From Saprospiraceae bacterium (GTDB lineage: Bacteria; Bacteroidota; Bacteroidia; Chitinophagales; Saprospiraceae): 64,000 nucleotides of DNA. Below, piece after piece: positions 62,601 to 64,000 of the stretch. Both the position numbers and the translations under genes were made by a program. Positions within the stretch are counted from its first letter, which is position 1. Every line of letters begins with the position of its first letter. The DNA lies in contig JALHQW010000023.1 of assembly GCA_022841745.1 (NCBI GenBank), positions 44,337 to 108,336 of the forward strand, written 5' to 3'. The notes under the pieces are model-generated. The model was not told where the DNA came from, did not search any database, and was given only the letters and a program-made list of their open reading frames with translations.

Positions 62601-62849
62601 ATGAACAGTTTGGAGTTAAAAAACGACCTGCTTCGCCTTTTGATGGAAACTGACGATACGCAGTTATTGGAAAAGGTGCGCCGCTATTTCAAGCTGCTCA
62701 AGCACGAGCCAGTTTCGGATGTAACTCTTGAAGCCCAAGAGTTGGCAATGGTGGAAATCGGCCTCCAGCAAATCGAAAAGGGACAAGTGATGTCTCATGA
62801 GGAGGTGAGGAAACGGATTGAGCAACGGCTTTACAAGAAACAGCAATGA
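62601..62849 (+). CDS. RelB/ParD-like antitoxin (small)
   Basis: 82 residues, highly helical and charged: MNSLELKNDLLRLLMETDDTQLLEKVRRYFKLL, then IEKGQVMSHEEVRKRIEQRL, the typical C-terminal segment of short antitoxins paired with RelE/ParE toxins in Bacteroidota. It overlaps the toxin gene by four bases (ATGA, 62846-62849). Confidence 0.85.
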   Translation: MNSLELKNDLLRLLMETDDTQLLEKVRRYFKLLKHEPVSDVTLEAQELAMVEIGLQQIEKGQVMSHEEVRKRIEQRLYKKQQ

Positions 62850-63130
62850 ACACGATTGTCTGGTCGGACTTGGCCTACCTTTCGTTTAACGATACCGCTG
62901 ATTATCTCACGGAAAACTACTCACTTGACGCTGCTATCAAGTTTGATGAGGAAGTCGAGAAACTGCTCGAAAAACTGCGCTCCTTCAAGCATTTTTGCCC
63001 ACCTTATGAACTGCGGCCCATCTTGCGTAAATGCACAGTGAACAGACAAATATCCTTGATTTATAGGGTTGATGGGACTACAATCCACCTGATTACCTTT
63101 TTTGATAATCGTGGTGTCCATCTTTTCTGA
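62846..63130 (+). CDS. RelE/ParE-family toxin
   Basis: 94 residues. IVWSDLAYLSFNDTADYLTENYSLDAAIKFDEEVEKLLEKL is the ParE/RelE helix hairpin, followed by RPILRKCTVNRQISLIYRVDGTTIHLITFFDNRGVHLF, the strand-rich C-terminus. Acts on gyrase or on translating ribosomes; sequence does not decide which. Translationally coupled to the antitoxin. Confidence 0.88.
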   Translation: MNTIVWSDLAYLSFNDTADYLTENYSLDAAIKFDEEVEKLLEKLRSFKHFCPPYELRPILRKCTVNRQISLIYRVDGTTIHLITFFDNRGVHLF

Positions 63131-63332
63131 AAGAGTGATGAAATGAGGGTTATGGGTCTGCTTTCACCATAGGCACATACACTGGCATGAGGATTTTCAA
63201 AAATCTCCGAGGTACGCACCACATGTGTCTAAAATATTGAAAATCAAAATTTTATGACATATTCTCTTTAACTAAGCAGGGTTGTAGTGTGCCACTTTTA
63301 TAAAAAAAATGTTACCAAATTTATTAATTCTG

Positions 63333-63340
63333 TATCTTTG
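63333..63340 (+). promoter_or_regulatory. Candidate promoter of the small RNA
   Basis: TATCTTTG fits TAnnTTTG exactly, in an AT-rich region with GTTA about 18 bases upstream. Transcription would start near 63347, at the head of a set of hairpins. Confidence 0.5.
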
Positions 63341-63344
63341 TAAG

Positions 63345-63555
63345 CGTTAAACAAAGTGGCCGACTCTGGAACAGCCGGCCACCTAGTAAAACACGGAAGG
63401 TCAGGTTATTCTAAGAGCCAGTACCTTCCTAACAGCCATTCCAATGGATAGTTACTAAACTCTATCCAAAGTTGACGCACGAAAAGGAATAACTTCCTCA
63501 GTACGTCGAGAACGTCAGCAGTTTTCTTTAGCTTTTCAAACTTGCTGACTTTTTG
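63345..63555 (+). ncRNA. Candidate small RNA with four hairpins and an intrinsic terminator
   Basis: Directly after the promoter motif come GTGGCCG/CGGCCAC (63356-63382), GGAAGGT/ACCTTCC (63395-63429), GGATAG/CTATCC (63446-63467), and GTCAGCAGTTT (63514-63524) pairing with AAACTTGCTGAC (63538-63549) with one bulge, followed by TTTTT (63550-63554). No protein is credible here. I cannot assign a known family. A second terminator follows at 63598. Confidence 0.6.
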
Positions 63556-63597
63556 CAAATGATTTTTTTTCATTTGAAAAAAATTTGATGAGAAAAT

Positions 63598-63627
63598 AAA
63601 AGGTGTCCATCGTGGATGCCTTTTTTT
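63598..63627 (+). terminator. Second terminator behind the small RNA
   Basis: AAAAGGTGTCCA (63598-63609) pairs with TGGATGCCTTTT (63613-63624), including two G-T pairs, with TCG as the loop, followed by TTT. Strong intrinsic-terminator shape on the plus strand. Confidence 0.65.
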
Positions 63628-63695
63628 GCATCCTTGAATGTCCCACCATATCTTGGTTACTATATAGAACCAACCTCTTTCGGTCAGTTTTAGCC

Positions 63696-63811
63696 AAAAA
63701 AAAAAGCGGCCAATTCGTTTCACTTCAGACCTCACGACTATGATTTTCCCCTGACTGAGTCAGAGGGGAAAATCTCGTTGTGGTTCGAAGCGTTAGCACG
63801 AATTGGCCGCT
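63696..63811 (-). terminator. Nested terminator structure downstream of the transposase gene
   Basis: On the minus strand AGCGGCCAATTCG pairs with CGAATTGGCCGCT (arms 63799-63811 and 63705-63717), enclosing a second hairpin GATTTTCCCC/GGGGAAAATC (63742-63774), and is followed by ten T. It lies 78 bases after the transposase stop codon. The large multi-branched loop is more than a simple terminator needs and may be a structured RNA. Confidence 0.6.
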
Positions 63812-63888
63812 AGAGGCTCAGAGAGCGAATTCAATTATACTAATTTGTGATTTTCTTTGGTTTCTGCGCAAATATAAAGACTTCGTAA

Positions 63889-64000
63889 CTATACAGCCGC
63901 CTTCTCTGGGTTAGGCATCATTGCCATAGCTGTCAGTACGTTAAATACTGATTGCCCATTCTTGATAGCTGTATCAATGATAGACCGGATGATGCAGTAG
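63889..64000 (-). CDS. Transposase C-terminus (IS66-like), cut by the window edge
   Basis: The minus strand reads YCIIRSIIDTAIKNGQSVFN then VLTAMAMMPNPEKAAV and a TAG stop (63889-63891). This is like the last segment of IS66-type TnpC proteins (RSxxxTAxxxGxxVFxxL). Only about 37 residues are inside the window. No terminal inverted repeat of the IS can be fixed from this end. Confidence 0.45.
   Translation of the reverse strand, partial: YCIIRSIIDTAIKNGQSVFNVLTAMAMMPNPEKAAV

Noticed and set aside
63406..63735. 109-codon minus-strand frame near the right end
   Set aside because: It overlaps the small RNA, its two terminators and part of the minus-strand structure; composition is low-complexity (many W, F, K) with no family resemblance.

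Overview
The window looks like a chromosomal piece of a Bacteroidota genome, most likely a Saprospiraceae-type or related aquatic, gliding or sludge lineage. The evidence is a SusC/SusD polysaccharide locus, type IX secretion C-terminal domains of both type A and type B, a PorP/SprF-like protein, lipoproteins with Bacteroidota lipoboxes, a bacterial serine palmitoyltransferase, and sigma-A-type promoter motifs of the TAnnTTTG form. The lineage assignment is inference. Identifications come from reading motifs and recalling families; no search was run.

Layout: 1-9450 is housekeeping: htpG (cut by the window edge), a structured-RNA candidate, a MazG-like NTP pyrophosphohydrolase, a TrpF-like barrel protein divergent from an alkyltransferase-like protein, a DUF2490 outer-membrane protein, a DUF1016/PDDEXK nuclease gene broken by an amber codon, a PIF1-like helicase, and a helical protein of unknown role. 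9674-12538 is a large type A T9SS cargo protein with mosaic base composition. 12738-29516 is one long minus-strand beta-1,3-glucan (laminarin-type) utilisation locus: SusC, SusD, a PKD lipoprotein, GH16, a GH5 pseudogene with its catalytic core deleted, a GH2-like glycosidase, a probable cytoplasmic glucan phosphorylase (GH149/GH161 type), GH17 and a GPH-family sugar symporter. A divergent single-chain sensor/LuxR-HTH regulator (30160-33057) probably controls it. Together these suggest surface binding and cleavage, import of oligosaccharides, and then phosphorolysis to glucose-1-phosphate.

33112-43552 is a type B T9SS module (2387-aa multi-Ig protein, PorP/SprF-like protein, OmpA/PD40 protein). 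44202-48694 holds a peptidoglycan hydrolase, a XerD-type recombinase and an Ig-like lipoprotein. 48705-51668 is a carotenoid operon (crtI-crtB-crtZ). 51940-56715 holds a TPR lipoprotein, an unknown protein, serine palmitoyltransferase, a VapBC-like pair and an Aur1/PAP2-like protein that may act with the palmitoyltransferase in sphingolipid synthesis. 56878-64000 holds a PqqB-like metallo-hydrolase, an S41 protease, an AT-rich AAA-ATPase plus DUF4276 pair that resembles a defence module, homogentisate dioxygenase, a RelB/ParE-like pair, a strong small-RNA candidate and the C-terminal end of a transposase.

The most unusual signal is not a protein. Nearly every longer gap between codirectional genes carries a long hairpin built from short tandemly repeated words (7-8 bases) followed by their reverse complements. 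Each starts at or inside the stop codon of the upstream gene, and words are partly shared between loci (22559, 24573, 26301, 35223, 36311, 44081, 46662, 49184, 50134, 52971, 56736). In several cases they have become part of the coding ends.
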